Origin: Vicingus serpentipes
GTDB taxonomy: Bacteria > Bacteroidota > Bacteroidia > Flavobacteriales_E > Vicingaceae
DNA length: 64,000 nucleotides
NCBI RefSeq assembly: GCF_007993035.1
Contig: NZ_VOOS01000001.1
Coordinates: forward strand, 62,001 to 126,000
Direction: 5' to 3'
Shown here: positions 9,287 through 18,506 of the stretch, piece by piece
Layout of the letters: every line of letters starts with the position of its first letter
Numbering within the stretch: the stretch's first letter is position 1
Notes under the pieces: model-generated
What the model saw: only the letters and a program-made list of their open reading frames with translations
Told to the model about the DNA's origin: nothing
Databases searched by the model: none
Position numbers and translations under genes: made by a program

Positions 9287-10666
9287 TTGAAAGAAATAAA
9301 AAAACATATAAAGCACACCTTACTTGCTCTTAGCCTGCTAATTGCCTTTCATTCTTTTGCCCAAACTAAGCAAAAAACAAGAATACTTTTTGTATTAGAT
9401 GGATCTCAAAGTATGCTTGGAAGATGGGGAGACGAGCAAAAGATGAAAGTAGCTACTCGTTTGTTAAGCAACCTGATGGACAGTATGCAATCTATGGGAA
9501 ATGTAGAAGTGGCTTTAAGAGTTTATGGCCACCAATACTCTGTAGCTGCAGGAAATAGAAGTTGCGAAGACACAAAACTAGAAGTACCATTCTCTAGTAA
9601 TAGCTTTGGTAAAATAAAAAGTAAACTATTAGATATTCGCCCTCAAGGAACCACTCCTATTGCTTATTCACTAGAGCAAACAAAGGATGACTTCCCATCA
9701 TGTAATAACTGTAAAAACATCATCATTTTAATTACTGACGGAATTGAAGAATGTGATGGAGATCCTTGCGCAGTTGCTTTAGCTCTCCAAAAAAATGGAG
9801 TTACCTTAAAACCATTTGTAATTGGAATGGGATTAGACCTAGAAACAATTGAAGCATTTAGATGTGTTGGTAGCTTTTTCGAAGCAAAAGACCAAGAATC
9901 TTTTAAAAATGTATTACAAATTGTTATTTCACAAGTAATGAACAACACAACTGTTCAAGTAAATTTAATTGATACTAACGGTGAACCAACAGAAACTAAT
10001 GTAAACATGACTTTTTATGATAATCACTCCAAGTCTATTGAATATAACTTTATTCATACTTTTAATAGCTACGGAGTTCCTGACACTGTTCCTATTAATC
10101 CTGCTTTAAATTATGACTTAACCGTTCACACCTTACCAGAGGTAAAAAAAGAAAATATTAAAATTATTGCAGGAAAACACAATATCATAGCATTAGATGC
10201 TCCTCAAGGAATGTTAAAACTTGAGATGAGCGGGTTAAACGAATATGATGATTTAAAGTGTTTAGTAAAAAAACAGGGCGATTTAAACGTATTTCATGTT
10301 CAGAACTTTGACGAAACAACAAAATACATCGTTGGTAATTATGACTTAGAAATACTAACCCTTCCCCGCACTATCATCAAAAATGTAAATATAGCTCAAA
10401 GCCACACTACAAAAGTTTTTATTCCAGATCCAGGTATAGCCACCATATTTTTACCAGCGAGAGGTATCACCTCAATTTTCACAGAAGAAAACAACCAATT
10501 AAAATGGATATACAATATTGATCAAAACACAACTAGAGAAACCATTGTATTACAACCAGGAAAATACAGGGTTGTTAATAGAGGCTTAAACAGTAACAAA
10601 GTAATTTACACACAAGAAAAATCATTTACTATATCATCAGGAACATCAGTTCAAATTAAATTTTAA
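9287..10666 (+). CDS. Exported von Willebrand factor A domain protein
   Basis: A 459-residue secreted vWA protein. The start is TTG at 9287, because an in-frame TAA lies at 9281 and no ATG precedes the signal peptide (hydrophobic run at residues 11-21, cleavage near SFAQ). The vWA domain (about residues 30-220) keeps the metal-ion-dependent adhesion site: D38-G-S40-Q-S42, a GTTPIA Thr loop and a TDGIEEC Asp loop. The remaining 240 residues form beta-rich repeats with no name I recognise. It starts 3 bp after one transketolase half and ends 1 bp before the other, so it is clearly co-transcribed. Whether it has any functional link to transketolase is unknown. Confidence 0.85.
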   Translation: MKEIKKHIKHTLLALSLLIAFHSFAQTKQKTRILFVLDGSQSMLGRWGDEQKMKVATRLLSNLMDSMQSMGNVEVALRVYGHQYSVAAGNRSCEDTKLEVPFSSNSFGKIKSKLLDIRPQGTTPIAYSLEQTKDDFPSCNNCKNIIILITDGIEECDGDPCAVALALQKNGVTLKPFVIGMGLDLETIEAFRCVGSFFEAKDQESFKNVLQIVISQVMNNTTVQVNLIDTNGEPTETNVNMTFYDNHSKSIEYNFIHTFNSYGVPDTVPINPALNYDLTVHTLPEVKKENIKIIAGKHNIIALDAPQGMLKLEMSGLNEYDDLKCLVKKQGDLNVFHVQNFDETTKYIVGNYDLEILTLPRTIIKNVNIAQSHTTKVFIPDPGIATIFLPARGITSIFTEENNQLKWIYNIDQNTTRETIVLQPGKYRVVNRGLNSNKVIYTQEKSFTISSGTSVQIKF

Positions 10667-10667
10667 A

Positions 10668-11618
10668 ATGAAAAAGTACACCTACACCGAAAAAAAAGAT
10701 ACACGTTCAGGATTTGGAGACGGACTAACTGAATTAGGAAGAGAAAACCCTAATGTAGTTGCTCTTTGTGCCGATTTAACTGGCTCGTTAAAAATGAACC
10801 AATTTGAAAAAGAAAATCCTGACCGATTTTTTCAAATTGGTATTGCAGAAGCAAACATGATTGGTATTGCAGCAGGGATGACTATTGGCGGTAAAATTCC
10901 TTTCACAGGGACGTTTGCAAACTTCTCAACTGGTAGAGTTTATGATCAAATTCGTCAAGCTGTTGCTTACTCTGGTAAAAATGTAAAAATATGTGCTTCA
11001 CACGCTGGGCTTACTTTAGGTGAAGATGGAGCAACACATCAAATATTAGAAGATATAGGATTGATGAAAATGCTACCAGGAATGACTGTAATTAACCCTT
11101 GTGATTACAATCAAACAAAAGCTGCTACCAAAGCTATAGCAGACCTTGATGGACCAGTTTACTTAAGATTTGGTCGTCCATCTGTCCCTGTTTTTATGAA
11201 CGAACCATTTATTATTGGTAAAGCAATAACTCTAAATGAAGGTACTGATGTAAGTATTTTTGCTACTGGCCATTTAGTATGGGAAGCAATATTAGCATGT
11301 GAAGAACTGGAAGCTAAAGGAATTAGTGCCGAAATAATAAATATTCACACAATTAAACCTTTAGACGAAAAAGCAATTTTAGAATCAGCAAATAAAACTA
11401 AATGTATTGTTACCGCTGAAGAGCACATGATGAATGGAGGTTTAGGCGATAGTATTGCTCAATTAATTTCTAGAAATAATCCAATGCCAATTGAATATGT
11501 TGCTGTAGATGATAGCTTTGGAGAAAGTGGTACTCCAAGTGAATTAATGGAAAAATATGGATTAAATGCTGAGAGCATTATAAAAGCTGCCGAAAGAGCT
11601 ATTGCCCGTAAAGCTTAA
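10668..11618 (+). CDS. Transketolase, C-terminal (pyrimidine/C) subunit
   Basis: A 316-residue C-terminal half of transketolase that partners the protein encoded at 8441. It has the pyrimidine-binding region with the FFQIGIAEANMIGIAAGM motif (Glu activates the thiamine ring) and the transketolase C domain (DVSIFATGHLVWEA...GISAEIINIHTIKPLD). DXP-synthase-like ends are absent, so it is transketolase rather than Dxs. The ATG is 1 bp after the vWA stop codon. The operon ends with a strong terminator 23 bp downstream. Confidence 0.92.
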   Translation: MKKYTYTEKKDTRSGFGDGLTELGRENPNVVALCADLTGSLKMNQFEKENPDRFFQIGIAEANMIGIAAGMTIGGKIPFTGTFANFSTGRVYDQIRQAVAYSGKNVKICASHAGLTLGEDGATHQILEDIGLMKMLPGMTVINPCDYNQTKAATKAIADLDGPVYLRFGRPSVPVFMNEPFIIGKAITLNEGTDVSIFATGHLVWEAILACEELEAKGISAEIINIHTIKPLDEKAILESANKTKCIVTAEEHMMNGGLGDSIAQLISRNNPMPIEYVAVDDSFGESGTPSELMEKYGLNAESIIKAAERAIARKA

Positions 11619-11641
11619 TAATTTAAAAAAGTATAATATAG

Positions 11642-11672
11642 AGCCACTAATAATTATTAGTGGCTTTTTTAT
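11642..11672 (+). terminator. Intrinsic terminator of the transketolase-vWA operon
   Basis: A perfect 12-bp palindrome (AGCCACTAATAA and its complement) at 11642-11665 runs straight into a T tract at 11665-11671, 23 bp after the stop codon. Confidence 0.85.
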
Positions 11673-12050
11673 TTACAAGAAAACACCAGCATAAAACGCC
11701 TTAAATTCTTATTTACACGCAAAGGAATTCCAAAAATAAATTAGATTTTACCTTTTTAAAAAATGAAAAAAGTAAAACTTAAAGTAAAACATCTCAATAA
11801 TCTGGAAAACAAATATTTAAAATTTGAATTTGACAGATTGTCATGCTTAACTCCGTGGTATTTTAGACTATTTTAATACACAAAACATCACCTAAAGACT
11901 AAAACTAATCATCTTTATTTTTTAGATAATTACACCAAATATTAAGTATGTTAGTTACTAAAAAGAATTATTTGAAATTGATTAAAGTAAAAGAATTTTA
12001 ATAAAAAAAACATCCTCCCTACTCCAACTTTTAAAAACTAAATCACAAAA
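11673..12050. other. AT-rich intergenic stretch without a supported gene
   Basis: This is the largest non-coding gap in the window. The sequence is very AT-rich, with many short homopolymers. A 37-codon frame at 11763-11876 (+) opens with MKKVKLKVKH and includes LTPWYF, but I see no promoter and no relative, so I do not call it. I see no tRNA, repeat or att-like structure here. Confidence 0.6.
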
Positions 12051-12076
12051 AAAAGCCTCGCAATTGCTAAGCTTTT
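12051..12076 (-). terminator. Probable terminator of the DUF4293 gene
   Basis: An interrupted inverted repeat lies just past the minus-strand stop: outer AAAAGC/GCTTTT arms with an inner GCAATTGC palindrome, flanked by A/T tracts on both sides. Confidence 0.55.
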
Positions 12077-12097
12077 CTTTTATATTTTAAACACAAA

Positions 12098-12571
12098 CTA
12101 TCTTAATCTATCTGCTGCCCTAACCAATTCATCATCTTTTTTAATAAATCTAAGAGAAACATACACAAGTATTAAACATAAAACTGGTATAGCGGCTCCA
12201 AACTTCAATCCAACCATTACATCACTAGGGTTTAAACTTATGATTGATTTAGCAACATCCGAATACATAACAATAGCTACAACTTGTAATGTAATTAATA
12301 AAATATTTAGCTTTAATAACTTAATCTGTAGCTGACGTTTCTTATAAAGAAATATAACAATAATAGAAACTAACATTATTAAACCTTGTAAAACACCCAC
12401 TCCCATATTTTTAGCAATTACTTCATCTGCGTTTTCACTTAAAAAAGTTTTATATGCACTCATAAGATAAGTAGCATCTCCTCCTGTAAACTCAAATAGC
12501 GGTATATAAGAAAACACTATACTCAATAAAACAACAATAACTAACAACAATGATTGAATTCTCTGTATCAT
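12098..12571 (-). CDS. DUF4293 family four-helix membrane protein
   Basis: A 157-residue membrane protein recognisable as DUF4293 from its MIQRIQSL start and four hydrophobic segments (about residues 6-28, 57-76, 84-105 and 122-143). The family occurs in Bacteroidota and has no established function. The C-terminus is charged and predicted cytoplasmic. It is a single-gene unit with a TATCTTTA promoter element upstream and a stem-loop downstream, divergent from the DivIC-like gene. Confidence 0.8.
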   Translation of the reverse strand: MIQRIQSLLLVIVVLLSIVFSYIPLFEFTGGDATYLMSAYKTFLSENADEVIAKNMGVGVLQGLIMLVSIIVIFLYKKRQLQIKLLKLNILLITLQVVAIVMYSDVAKSIISLNPSDVMVGLKFGAAIPVLCLILVYVSLRFIKKDDELVRAADRLR

Positions 12572-12587
12572 AATATATTTTTTTTTG

Positions 12588-12595
12588 TAAAGATA
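12588..12595 (-). promoter_or_regulatory. -7 element TATCTTTA for DUF4293
   Basis: On the minus strand this reads TATCTTTA followed by C and an A-rich leader up to the ATG. The same arrangement (TATCTTTAC plus an A run) stands before mqnE. Confidence 0.45.
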
Positions 12596-12652
12596 GTGAT
12601 GCTATTTAAACAATTAATTGTTTATTAAATAAAATCTAACACACATCAATTC

Positions 12653-12660
12653 TACGTTTG
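12653..12660 (+). promoter_or_regulatory. -7 element TACGTTTG for the DivIC/FtsB-like gene
   Basis: An exact TAnnTTTG match 18 bp before the ATG at 12678. A second match, TAATTTTG at 12666-12673, is too close to the start to be the active element. Confidence 0.5.
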
Positions 12661-12677
12661 TTCTTTAATTTTGCTTT

Positions 12678-12974
12678 ATGTGGTCAAAAATTCCAAATTG
12701 GTTAAAAAACAAATATGCTATTACAATAGTAATATTCATTGTTTGGTTATCTTTTTTTGATCAAAATAATTTTCTTGTTCAGTACGATTTTAAAAAAGAA
12801 CTGAGAAGCCTTAATCAGGATAAAAGATTTTATTTAGAAGAAATAAAAAAAACAAAAATTGAACTCGAAGAATTAACCACCAATCCTGTTACTCTCGAGA
12901 AATTTGCTCGCGAAAAATACCTGATGAAAAAAGACAATGAAGAGATTTTTGTCTTTGAGCTTGAAAAAGAATAA
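12678..12974 (+). CDS. Septum formation initiator family protein (DivIC/FtsB-like)
   Basis: A 98-residue bitopic protein: a short cytoplasmic N-terminus, one transmembrane helix (about residues 14-29, AITIVIFIVWLSFF), then a charged coiled coil (residues about 36-70) and the family's REKYLMKKDNEEIF ending. Such proteins form the FtsB-FtsL-FtsQ type divisome complex at the septum. Length and topology are normal for the family. It has its own TAnnTTTG promoter and stands 69 bp before mutA, which has another, so the two are probably separate units. Confidence 0.85.
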   Translation: MWSKIPNWLKNKYAITIVIFIVWLSFFDQNNFLVQYDFKKELRSLNQDKRFYLEEIKKTKIELEELTTNPVTLEKFAREKYLMKKDNEEIFVFELEKE

Positions 12975-13013
12975 AGCCTTACTTTTCAGTTCTATCAGTT
13001 TCATTGTTTTAAC

Positions 13014-13021
13014 TATCTTTG
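13014..13021 (+). promoter_or_regulatory. -7 element TATCTTTG for the methylmalonyl-CoA mutase operon
   Basis: An exact TAnnTTTG match 22 bp before the mutA ATG at 13044. No B12 riboswitch-like structure fits in the 69-bp gap, so cobalamin control at the RNA level is unlikely. Confidence 0.6.
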
Positions 13022-13043
13022 TTGTGTTTACAAAGTATTTTAC

Positions 13044-14435
13044 ATGAGCTTATTTAACGATTTCAAATCAATATCTCACCAAGATTGGTTAGAGAAAATA
13101 ACGCAAGACTTAAAAGGAAAAGATTTTTCAGAAACTTTAATCTGGAAAACAGATGAAGGAATTAATGTTCAACCCTTTTACGATGCTGAAACATTAAATG
13201 ACAATGTTTCTCAAAATTTCGATTTAACCAATTGCAATAATGATTGGGAAATAAGGGAACAAGTTGAAATTAAAACAATTAAAGAAGCGAACCAACTTGC
13301 TTTAAATGCATTAAAAGGTGGTGCCAACAGCATTCAATTTAATGGCAATATTGAAAATCAGAATGAAATGAATGAATTATTAGCAGATATAATGCTTGAT
13401 ATCATTCATATTCACTTTTACACTTCAACCCCTGACCAAACCCTTAACTTCTTTAATACTTTTATTGAAAATAATAATATTGATAAAGCGCTTTTAAAAG
13501 GCTCTATCACTTATGATTATTTAGGAGAATTGTTAATTTCAGGAAATTGGAGCAAAGATGAAAAAACGGATTTCAACGACTTGTTTAATATTCAAAACAA
13601 AACCTCATTAAAAACAATAACTATTCGAGGAGATTATTATGCTAATGCAGGAGCTACAATTACTCAAGAAATAGCATACACATTAAATCAAACTATTGAA
13701 TACATTGACCAATTAACAGAAAGAGGAATATCTGCCGAAAGAGCTATTAATAATATCTCTTTCAACCTTGGAATCAATTCAAATTATTTTTTTGAAATTG
13801 CAAAAATTAGAGCTTTTAAAATTTTGTGGCAATTAATTACCAAAACTTATGGTATTGAAGGTGTTGAAGCAAATATTCACGCTCAGACATCAAATTACAA
13901 CATAGCAGCTCAAGATGCTCAAACAAATATTTTACGAACGACCACAGAGGGTATGTCAGCCGTTTTAGGTGGATGTAATAGCTTAAGTATTACTCCATTC
14001 AACTCTTCTTATGAAGCGCCAAGTGATTTTACTTTAAGAGTTGCTCGTAATATTCAAATTATATTAAAAGAAGAAGCTTATTTAAACAAAGTAAAAGATG
14101 CTTCTAAAGGAGCTTATTACATTGAAAATTTAACTGATGAATTAGTTACTAAATCATTAGACTTATTTAAAGAAGTTGAAAATAATGGTGGCTTTTTAGC
14201 TAATATAAAAAACGATACAATTCAAAATAGTATTGAGGAAGTTAACTTAAAAAAGGAAACTGAATATAAAGATGGAACTCAATCTTTACTTGGCGTTAAT
14301 ATTCATATAAATAATATGGAAAACTCACCTAAAGCTATTATAAATCAAGATCATAATAGTAACGGTAGCATTAAACACCTTAAACAAATAAATATTCCAC
14401 AACTAATTGCTCAACAAGGAACTTCTCATGCCTAA
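13044..14435 (+). CDS. mutA: Methylmalonyl-CoA mutase, small subunit
   Basis: A 463-residue small (beta) subunit of methylmalonyl-CoA mutase. It matches the substrate-binding TIM-barrel domain, including GDYYANAGATITQEIAYTL and INFSLGINSNYFFEIAKIRA-like blocks. It stops before a cobalamin-binding domain: no DxHxxG motif is present. Actinobacterial small subunits keep a degenerate B12 domain and are about 600 residues; the short form is common in Bacteroidota. It pairs with the catalytic subunit at 14837 to interconvert methylmalonyl-CoA and succinyl-CoA for propionate metabolism. Its last eight bases overlap the next gene. Confidence 0.9.
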   Translation: MSLFNDFKSISHQDWLEKITQDLKGKDFSETLIWKTDEGINVQPFYDAETLNDNVSQNFDLTNCNNDWEIREQVEIKTIKEANQLALNALKGGANSIQFNGNIENQNEMNELLADIMLDIIHIHFYTSTPDQTLNFFNTFIENNNIDKALLKGSITYDYLGELLISGNWSKDEKTDFNDLFNIQNKTSLKTITIRGDYYANAGATITQEIAYTLNQTIEYIDQLTERGISAERAINNISFNLGINSNYFFEIAKIRAFKILWQLITKTYGIEGVEANIHAQTSNYNIAAQDAQTNILRTTTEGMSAVLGGCNSLSITPFNSSYEAPSDFTLRVARNIQIILKEEAYLNKVKDASKGAYYIENLTDELVTKSLDLFKEVENNGGFLANIKNDTIQNSIEEVNLKKETEYKDGTQSLLGVNIHINNMENSPKAIINQDHNSNGSIKHLKQINIPQLIAQQGTSHA

Positions 14436-14820
14436 CGAAATAAAAATTATAAAATCAGTTCCTTTTGAATACGGCACCATTGAGTTAAGAAGTGATGAAG
14501 TAATAACTTACGAACCAAAAGAAGGAGTTACCTCATTTACAATGCCTCAATTAGAGTTAATGCTCGATATTTTACTTGATTTATCTAACGGTACTCCAAA
14601 ACCATACTTTTCAAACAATACAAATTTAAAAAGCATAGATACAGAAGAAAGATTGTATATCACAAAACATATTCACCGGTTTGCTAGCAAATTTGCTATG
14701 ACAGAGAATTCTGCAATAACAAGGTTTATAACGCATACTTTCATGCAATTATCTAGGCCATCTATTCCGGTAAAAATGTTTAAAACAAAGCAAGAAGCTA
14801 TTAATTGGCTAAAATCATAG
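14428..14820 (+). CDS. Uncharacterised 130-residue protein between mutA and mutB (STAS/SpoIIAA-like)
   Basis: A 130-residue soluble protein that starts at the ATG at 14428, overlapping mutA's stop by 8 bp; this is a classic coupling overlap. It begins with beta strands ([26 protein letters not shown]), then has a helix, a [17 protein letters not shown] segment and a C-terminal [15 protein letters not shown] helix. The last block resembles the ending of SpoIIAA/STAS-like proteins of Bacteroidota, where a strand-helix unit ends in eAi.WL. This relation is inferred from pattern and is not certain. Its position inside the mutase operon, 16 bp before mutB, suggests a role with the mutase or its regulation. 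Confidence 0.7.
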   Translation: MPNEIKIIKSVPFEYGTIELRSDEVITYEPKEGVTSFTMPQLELMLDILLDLSNGTPKPYFSNNTNLKSIDTEERLYITKHIHRFASKFAMTENSAITRFITHTFMQLSRPSIPVKMFKTKQEAINWLKS

Positions 14821-14836
14821 AATAAACACTAAAAAT

Positions 14837-16975
14837 ATGAAACCTGATTTTTCAAAATTAACTTATACAGCTCCAAAAATTGATTCAAAACCAACTCAAT
14901 TAAATGGAGAATCTTGGTTAACATCAGAGCAAATCGACATAAAACAAAGCTTCACTAAAGAAGACATTAAGAATTTAACACATTTAAATTATGCTGCAGG
15001 TATTGCTCCAAATTTAAGAGGCCCATACTCTACAATGTATGTAATGCGGCCTTGGACTATTCGCCAATATGCTGGTTTTAGTACTGCAGAAGAATCAAAT
15101 GCATTTTACCGCAGAAACCTAGCTGCTGGTCAAAAAGGACTTTCTGTTGCTTTCGATTTAGCTACACATCGAGGTTATGATTCAGATCATCCCCGAGTTG
15201 TTGGAGATGTAGGAAAAGCTGGTGTTGCAATTGATTCGGTTGAAGACATGAAAGTGTTGTTTGATCAGATTCCATTGGATGAAATGTCTGTATCTATGAC
15301 CATGAATGGTGCTGTATTACCGATATTAGCATTCTACATTGTTGCAGCTCAAGAGCAAGGTGTAGACAAAAAACTATTAGCAGGTACAATTCAAAACGAC
15401 ATTTTAAAAGAGTTTATGGTTAGAAATACATACATCTACCCACCTCTTCCATCAATGCAAATTATTGCTGATATTTTTAAATACACTTCTCAAAATATGC
15501 CAAAATTTAACTCAATAAGCATATCGGGGTACCATATGCAAGAAGCTGGTGCTACTGCTGATATTGAGTTAGCATATACTTTAGCCGATGGTTTAGAGTA
15601 TTTAAGAACTGGAGTAAACTCAGGAATGGACATCGATACTTTTGCTCCTCGTCTTTCTTTCTTTTGGGCAATTGGCATGAATCATTTTATGGAAATTGCT
15701 AAAATGCGAGCTGCTCGTATGTTATGGGCAAAAATTGTAAAACAGTTTAATCCTAAAAATGATAAATCATTAGCACTAAGAACGCATTGTCAAACTAGTG
15801 GTTGGAGTTTAACTGAACAAGATCCTTTTAATAATGTAGCTCGAACATGCATAGAAGCTATGGCGGCAGCTTTAGGAGGCACACAATCATTACACACAAA
15901 TGCACTAGATGAAGCAATTGCTTTGCCTACTGATTTCTCTGCAAGAATTGCAAGAAACACTCAAATATACATTCAAAAAGAAACTGAAATTTGTAGAACA
16001 GTTGACCCTTGGGGAGGTTCTTATTATGTAGAATGGCTGACCAACGAAATTGCTGAAAAAGCATGGAAACTAATTGAAGAAGTAGAAGAATTAGGTGGTA
16101 TGGCTAAGGCAATTGAAAAAGGTGTACCCAAACTAAGAATTGAAGAAGCAGCTGCTCGAAAGCAAGCTAAAATTGATTCTGGAAAAGAAATTATTGTTGG
16201 CGTCAATGAATATAAAATTGAGAAAGAAGAAGAATTAGAAATTTTAGATGTTGATAACAACTTAGTAAGAAAAGGACAAATTGAAAGATTAGAAAAAATT
16301 AAAGCCACTAGAAATAACGAAAAAGTTAAACAGACACTACAACATTTAACCGAAGTTGCAAAAACAAAAAATGGCAACTTACTAGAAGCTGCTGTTGAAG
16401 CAGCTAAAGAAAGAGCTACGCTTGGTGAAATTTCTGACGCTTTGGAAGAAGTTTACGGGAGATACCAAGCTCAAATTCGTTCGGTTAGTGGTGTTTATAG
16501 TTCAGAAGCTATGGAGGATAAAGATTTTATTAAAGCACGTGAATTAACCAATAAGTTTGCTGAATTAGAAGGTAGAAGACCTAGAATTATGGTTGCTAAA
16601 ATGGGACAAGATGGTCATGATAGAGGCGCAAAAGTAATTTCTACTTCTTTTGCTGACATCGGTTTTGATGTTGATATAGGCCCTTTATTCCAAACTCCAG
16701 AAGAAGCAGCAAAACAAGCAGTAGAAAATGATGTTCACATATTAGGTGTATCATCTTTAGCTGCTGGGCACAAAACATTAGTTCCTCAAGTTATTGAAGA
16801 ATTAAAAAAATTAGATAGAGAAGATATTATGGTTATTGTTGGTGGAGTTATTCCTCAACAAGATTATGAATACCTTTTTAATGCTGGTGCGGTTGGTGTT
16901 TTTGGACCTGGAACTAAAATAAGTAAAGCAGCGATAGAAATTGTAGAAATATTGATAGAGAGTTATTCTGAATAG
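14837..16975 (+). CDS. mutB: Methylmalonyl-CoA mutase, large (catalytic) subunit
   Basis: A 712-residue catalytic subunit. The N-terminal TIM barrel holds the [18 protein letters not shown] substrate-binding segment and [15 protein letters not shown]. The C-terminal cobalamin-binding domain has D592-G-H594-D-R-G, where His is the lower axial cobalt ligand, followed by [14 protein letters not shown] and the [22 protein letters not shown] ending. The reaction is adenosylcobalamin-dependent isomerisation of (R)-methylmalonyl-CoA to succinyl-CoA. The enzyme is full length with all key residues. It lies 16 bp after the small unknown gene and 1 bp before the pyrophosphatase gene. Confidence 0.95.
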   Translation: MKPDFSKLTYTAPKIDSKPTQLNGESWLTSEQIDIKQSFTKEDIKNLTHLNYAAGIAPNLRGPYSTMYVMRPWTIRQYAGFSTAEESNAFYRRNLAAGQKGLSVAFDLATHRGYDSDHPRVVGDVGKAGVAIDSVEDMKVLFDQIPLDEMSVSMTMNGAVLPILAFYIVAAQEQGVDKKLLAGTIQNDILKEFMVRNTYIYPPLPSMQIIADIFKYTSQNMPKFNSISISGYHMQEAGATADIELAYTLADGLEYLRTGVNSGMDIDTFAPRLSFFWAIGMNHFMEIAKMRAARMLWAKIVKQFNPKNDKSLALRTHCQTSGWSLTEQDPFNNVARTCIEAMAAALGGTQSLHTNALDEAIALPTDFSARIARNTQIYIQKETEICRTVDPWGGSYYVEWLTNEIAEKAWKLIEEVEELGGMAKAIEKGVPKLRIEEAAARKQAKIDSGKEIIVGVNEYKIEKEEELEILDVDNNLVRKGQIERLEKIKATRNNEKVKQTLQHLTEVAKTKNGNLLEAAVEAAKERATLGEISDALEEVYGRYQAQIRSVSGVYSSEAMEDKDFIKARELTNKFAELEGRRPRIMVAKMGQDGHDRGAKVISTSFADIGFDVDIGPLFQTPEEAAKQAVENDVHILGVSSLAAGHKTLVPQVIEELKKLDREDIMVIVGGVIPQQDYEYLFNAGAVGVFGPGTKISKAAIEIVEILIESYSE

Positions 16976-16976
16976 A

Positions 16977-17678
16977 ATGAATACATTAAATCTAAGCTTT
17001 CCACTCATCCTATTAATATCTTTGTTCAGCTGTAAAAATGAACAAAAGGAATTAATTACATCAAATCAACCCGATTCTATTAAAGAAATTATAATAGATC
17101 CATACACCATTATTGGCGAACACCATTTCCTAAATGGTTATGAAGCAAAAACAGCAGAAGGCAATATAAATGTTGTTGTAGAAATACCTACCGGCAGTGT
17201 GGACAAATGGGAAGTGGACAAAACTGATGGTAGTTTGAAATGGCAAATACTAGAAGATGGTCCCCGTAAAGTTAACTACTTGGGTTACCCTGGTAATTAT
17301 GGAATGATACCCAAAACTTATTTACCTAAAGATTTAGGTGGAGATGGCGACCCTTTAGATGTAATTGTTTTAGGTCCTGCCGTAAAAAGAGGAAGTATTA
17401 TAGAATGTAAAATTATTGGTGTTATAGAATTATTAGATAGAGGCGAACAAGACGACAAGTTAATTGCCGTTATGAAAGATACCCCTTTCTATTTGGTTAA
17501 CTCTATAGATGAGTTGAAGCAAAGTTTTAATGGTGCTTTAGATATAGTTACTACTTGGTTTTCAAATTACAAAGGCCCAGGCAAAATGGAAATTCAAACA
17601 GTTGCAGAAAAAGAAAGAGCTGATGAGATTTTAGAAGCTTCAATAAAAGCTTATAAAAATGCGAATGAAACTCATTAA
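16977..17678 (+). CDS. ppa: Family I inorganic pyrophosphatase with a lipoprotein signal
   Basis: A 233-residue inorganic diphosphatase of family I. The core shows EIPTGSVDKWEVDK, RKVNYLGYPGNYGMIPKT and the GDGDPLDVIVLGP metal-binding Asp cluster with the downstream D-x4-DDKLIAV Asp pair. Unlike the cytosolic enzyme of E. coli, it begins with about 18 hydrophobic residues and a lipobox, ISLFSC, with Cys19 as the probable lipidated residue. It is therefore predicted to be a membrane-anchored periplasmic enzyme. It follows mutB by 1 bp and abuts the hydrolase gene at 17679, which also has a lipobox-like N-terminus. All catalytic residues appear present. Confidence 0.88.
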   Translation: MNTLNLSFPLILLISLFSCKNEQKELITSNQPDSIKEIIIDPYTIIGEHHFLNGYEAKTAEGNINVVVEIPTGSVDKWEVDKTDGSLKWQILEDGPRKVNYLGYPGNYGMIPKTYLPKDLGGDGDPLDVIVLGPAVKRGSIIECKIIGVIELLDRGEQDDKLIAVMKDTPFYLVNSIDELKQSFNGALDIVTTWFSNYKGPGKMEIQTVAEKERADEILEASIKAYKNANETH

Positions 17679-18473
17679 ATGAAAAACCTAAAAACAAAAA
17701 TAGCAGGTATTATTTTGTTGTTTATCGCAATAGGCTTAGCTAATTGCCGCCAAGAAAAAATGTTTTTCCACCCTACTTCACTGACTGCTGATTACGAGTT
17801 TAAATTTAGCAATAACTTTATTGAGTATAAAATACCGGTAGAAGACAAAATAACTTTAAACGGATTGTTATTTAAAGCTGAACAGCCTAAAGGATTGGTT
17901 TTTTACTTACACGGCAATGCTGGGGCACTTGATACTTGGGGCGAAATTGCTGACTTCTACACCCAAAATAATTATGATGTTTTTATTTTAGATTATCGTG
18001 GATTTGGTAAAAGTGAAGGAAGAATTGAAAACGAAGGCCAATTTTTAAATGATGTACAATTAGTTTACGACAGCTTAAAAACTGATTATCTTGAAGAAAA
18101 TATTATTGTAATTGGTTATTCTATTGGCACATGCCCTGCAGCTTATGTTGCGGCAAAAAACAACCCAAAACATTTAGTTTTAAAAGCACCATATTACAGT
18201 ATGCTAGATTTAGTTCATCACTACTACTCTTTTGTTCCCGGTTTTATGGTGAAATACAAATTAAGAACTAACGAATATGTAAAAGAAGTAAAAGCACCTA
18301 TTACTATTTTCCATGGTACTGATGATAAGATTATCCCCGTTGAAAATGCTTATAAATTACAAGCCATTTTAAAACCAGCTAACGACACCTTAATTATAGT
18401 TGAAGGTAAAACTCACCACGGTGTTGGGAATTGGAATGAATATAAAAGTGAATTAACTAATATTTTAAAATAA
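17679..18473 (+). CDS. Alpha/beta hydrolase (BEM46/ABHD13-like), membrane-anchored
   Basis: A 264-residue alpha/beta-hydrolase. The catalytic triad is visible: Ser148 in GYSIG, Asp in FHGTDDKIIP and His in GKTHHGVGNW; an HGNAGALDTWG oxyanion loop precedes it. The N-terminus is a short hydrophobic helix ending in GLANC, a plausible lipobox with Cys23, so it may be a lipoprotein facing the periplasm. The substrate is unknown; relatives act on esters or thioesters. It is the last gene of the mutA-mutB-ppa run and its start codon abuts the ppa stop. Confidence 0.83.
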   Translation: MKNLKTKIAGIILLFIAIGLANCRQEKMFFHPTSLTADYEFKFSNNFIEYKIPVEDKITLNGLLFKAEQPKGLVFYLHGNAGALDTWGEIADFYTQNNYDVFILDYRGFGKSEGRIENEGQFLNDVQLVYDSLKTDYLEENIIVIGYSIGTCPAAYVAAKNNPKHLVLKAPYYSMLDLVHHYYSFVPGFMVKYKLRTNEYVKEVKAPITIFHGTDDKIIPVENAYKLQAILKPANDTLIIVEGKTHHGVGNWNEYKSELTNILK

Positions 18474-18506
18474 AAACTCCATTTATTCTTTTAACATAAA
18501 AAAGAA

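Noticed and set aside
11763-11876. 37-codon plus-strand frame in the largest gap
   Set aside because: It has an ATG and a plausible Lys-rich start, but no promoter, no recognisable family and composition like the surrounding AT-rich spacer.
12975-13043. Cobalamin riboswitch upstream of the B12-dependent mutase genes
   Set aside because: The gap is only 69 bp, too short for the aptamer, and holds a normal TATCTTTG promoter element.
16024-16377. 117-residue minus-strand frame within mutB
   Set aside because: It lies antisense inside the conserved mutase reading frame and has Ser/Phe-rich shadow composition with no start signals.
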